Shown here in pieces: positions 43,843-45,164 of a stretch of DNA of 45,164 nucleotides. The notes under the pieces were generated by a model. The model made no database searches, was not told where the DNA came from, and saw nothing but the letters and a program-made list of their open reading frames with translations. Each line of letters opens with the position of its first letter. Position 1 is the stretch's first letter. Source of the DNA: Streptacidiphilus melanogenes (GTDB lineage Bacteria > Actinomycetota > Actinomycetes > Streptomycetales > Streptomycetaceae); the NCBI RefSeq assembly GCF_000787835.1, contig NZ_BBPP01000054.1, forward strand, positions 1-45,164, in the 5' to 3' direction. Both the position numbers and the translations under genes were made by a program.

Positions 43843-45078
43843 ATGAGCAACAACGGGGGCTGGTGGCAGCCGCCCACACCGCCGGGCCCACCGGGCGGAC
43901 CACCGTACGGACCGCCGCCGTACGGGCCTCCGCCACCCGGCGGCCAGTGGGGCCCGAACGGGCCCTTCGGCTACACACCATGGGGCCGGCTCCCGATGGC
44001 CCCCAAGCCTGGCGTCATACCACTGCGCCCACTCAACGTCGGCGAGATCACCAGCGCGATCTTCACGACGATCCGCTACAACTTCCTCGCGGTCTACGGC
44101 CCTCCGCTGCTCACCGGTCTCGGCTGCCTCGCGATCTTCGGGATCTTCGGCGCGATCGAGTGGCCGCCGTTGCACAGCTTCTGGGTCGACGCCCGCGACA
44201 ACGTGAACGTCGAGGGCTGGCACCCCAGCCACTCCGAGATCGCCAACGCGGCGTTCGCCTTCGGCGGCATCTTCCTGCTGTTCTTCCTCTGCTCCTTCGC
44301 GATCTACGTCGCCGCGAGCCTCGGCAGCGTGGCCACGCTGCGCCACGCCGTCGTGGGCCGTCGCGTCGGTCTGCGCCAGGCCGCCTCGGAGAGCCTCCCG
44401 AGCCTCTGGCGGCTCCTCGGCGCCCTGCTGCTGGTCCAGTTGCTGTGCGTGATCCCGATCATCGTGGTCGTCAGCCTGGTCCTGCTGCTCGCATTCAGCA
44501 CCGGCTCCGTGGCAGTCGCCGTACTGCTCAGCATCCTCTGCTACCTCGGGGCCATCGCCGGGATGATCTACGTCCAGATCCGCCTGGTCCCGCTCAGCGC
44601 CACGGTCATCCTCGAGGGCAAGCGCCCGGTCGAGGCGATCAAGCGTGCATGGCGACTCAACGAAGGCGCCTGGTGGCGCTCCCTCGGCGTGACCCTGCTG
44701 GTCGCGCTGATCGGCTCGGCATTCGAGTTCGTCGTGAACCAGGTTCTGTCCATCTTCTCCGTGGGCGTGGTCGGCCTCGGCGCCAACACCAACGCCGACC
44801 CCACCAGCCCCACCTTCGCCCGTGACCAGCTGATCTCGATGATGGCCCTCTACGCCGTCATGCTTCCGGTCGGCCTGGTGCTCAGCCTGGTGACGAGCCC
44901 GCTCATCCCCATGGCTCACGGCCTGCTCTACATCGACCGCCGCATCCGGCGCGAGAGCCTCGACATCCAGCTCGCCGAGGAGGCCGACGTCCCCTTCGCC
45001 GGCGCTGCGCCTCCGCCCCAGGCGGGGCCGGTGGATCCCGTCGGCCCGGTGGATCCGATGGACTCCCCCGCGGAGTGA
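43843..45078 (+). CDS. Polytopic membrane protein (glycerophosphodiesterase membrane-domain type)
   Basis: 411 residues: Pro/Gly/Tyr-rich cytoplasmic N-terminus (about 1-50), a PLRPLNVGEITSAIF motif typical of DUF7847/GPDPase-membrane-domain proteins, then about six long hydrophobic helices and an acidic C-terminus. These proteins lack the catalytic phosphodiesterase domain; function is unknown. Ribosome site GAAGGA lies upstream of ATG 43843. TACGCT near 43797 could be its own -10. It is 78 bp downstream of the coupling-protein gene, so may or may not belong to that operon. A strong terminator starts within its stop codon. Confidence 0.85.
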   Translation: MSNNGGWWQPPTPPGPPGGPPYGPPPYGPPPPGGQWGPNGPFGYTPWGRLPMAPKPGVIPLRPLNVGEITSAIFTTIRYNFLAVYGPPLLTGLGCLAIFGIFGAIEWPPLHSFWVDARDNVNVEGWHPSHSEIANAAFAFGGIFLLFFLCSFAIYVAASLGSVATLRHAVVGRRVGLRQAASESLPSLWRLLGALLLVQLLCVIPIIVVVSLVLLLAFSTGSVAVAVLLSILCYLGAIAGMIYVQIRLVPLSATVILEGKRPVEAIKRAWRLNEGAWWRSLGVTLLVALIGSAFEFVVNQVLSIFSVGVVGLGANTNADPTSPTFARDQLISMMALYAVMLPVGLVLSLVTSPLIPMAHGLLYIDRRIRRESLDIQLAEEADVPFAGAAPPPQAGPVDPVGPVDPMDSPAE

Positions 45079-45128
45079 AATGACTGAGGCCGGAAGACGT
45101 GACAACGTCTTCCGGCCTCAGTCATTTC
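45077..45128. terminator. 24-bp perfect terminator stem abutting the stop codon
   Basis: 45077-45100 pairs perfectly with 45105-45128 around a 4-nt loop. The first stem base is inside the stop codon. Confidence 0.95.
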
Positions 45129-45140
45129 TGCTTGCTGCTG

Positions 45141-45162
45141 CGGGGGCTCCCAAAAGCCCCCG
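45141..45162. terminator. Second small hairpin at the window edge
   Basis: CGGGGGCT pairs with AGCCCCCG around a 6-nt loop, 12 bp past the main terminator; probably a backup terminator or that of a convergent gene beyond the window. Confidence 0.6.
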
Positions 45163-45164
45163 GA

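Noticed and set aside
34405..45078. Integrative conjugative element
   Set aside because: No relaxase, integrase, excisionase, replication gene, att repeat or tRNA; composition and flanks are core-like.

Overview
The window is high-GC actinobacterial chromosome, almost certainly from the Streptomycetaceae. The evidence is the gene content and order: glnR followed by a lacI-family gene, an htrA-like protease and a two-component pair; mshD, ppk, CHAD, Nudix, pstSCAB, pit and csoR in a row; and a six-gene membrane cluster. As far as I remember it, this order matches the conserved core of Streptomyces coelicolor around SCO4125-SCO4185 read backwards. GTG starts, short-overlap operons and several apparently leaderless genes fit the same group. 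I see no integrase, transposase, attachment site, tRNA, rRNA or CRISPR array, so this is core chromosome and not an island.

Layout. 1-5 kb: L-asparaginase II and the c-di-GMP-dependent anti-sigma factor rsiG (minus), dtd (plus), then ygfZ and a Nur-type Fur regulator (minus), a ferric-nitrobindin-like protein coupled to a 35-residue membrane microprotein, and a DUF3099 protein. 5-7.4 kb: a thiosulfate sulfurtransferase/DUF1416 operon preceded by a cysteine-rich leader peptide, and a DUF2993 protein. 7.5-11.1 kb: a large repeat-rich membrane protein, a MoaD/ThiS-like protein and an alpha/beta hydrolase. 11.3-18.1 kb: glnR, a LacI-family regulator, the htrA-like protease, its response regulator and sensor kinase, and an MFS transporter. 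18.1-30 kb: mycothiol synthase mshD, then a phosphate/polyphosphate block (ppk, CHAD, Nudix, pstSCAB, convergent pit with its PhoU-like partner) carrying 11-bp direct repeats like PHO boxes before ppk and pstS, then csoR. 30-34.2 kb: small hypothetical proteins, a lipoprotein, a bicovalent-FAD oxidoreductase and a PAP2 phosphatase.

34.4-45.1 kb is the most unusual part. It encodes what looks like a minimal, chromosomally fixed type IV secretion-like machine. The parts are a divergent SLT+NlpC/P60 wall hydrolase (VirB1/CwlT-like), a two-helix pilin-like protein, a VirB8/TcpC-like protein, a VirB6/TrbL-like polytopic protein, an SCO6880-family protein (VirB3-like N-terminus), a VirB4-type ATPase with intact Walker motifs, and a VirD4/TraG-like coupling protein whose P-loop is destroyed. 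There is no relaxase and no recombination module. Six of these genes correspond in number, order and type to the cluster described in S. coelicolor as cmdABCDEF, which affects differentiation and chromosome segregation; the type IV reading is my inference from the protein sequences.

Positions are given for the start codons I judged most likely. Many are GTG, and where the choice is open I say so.
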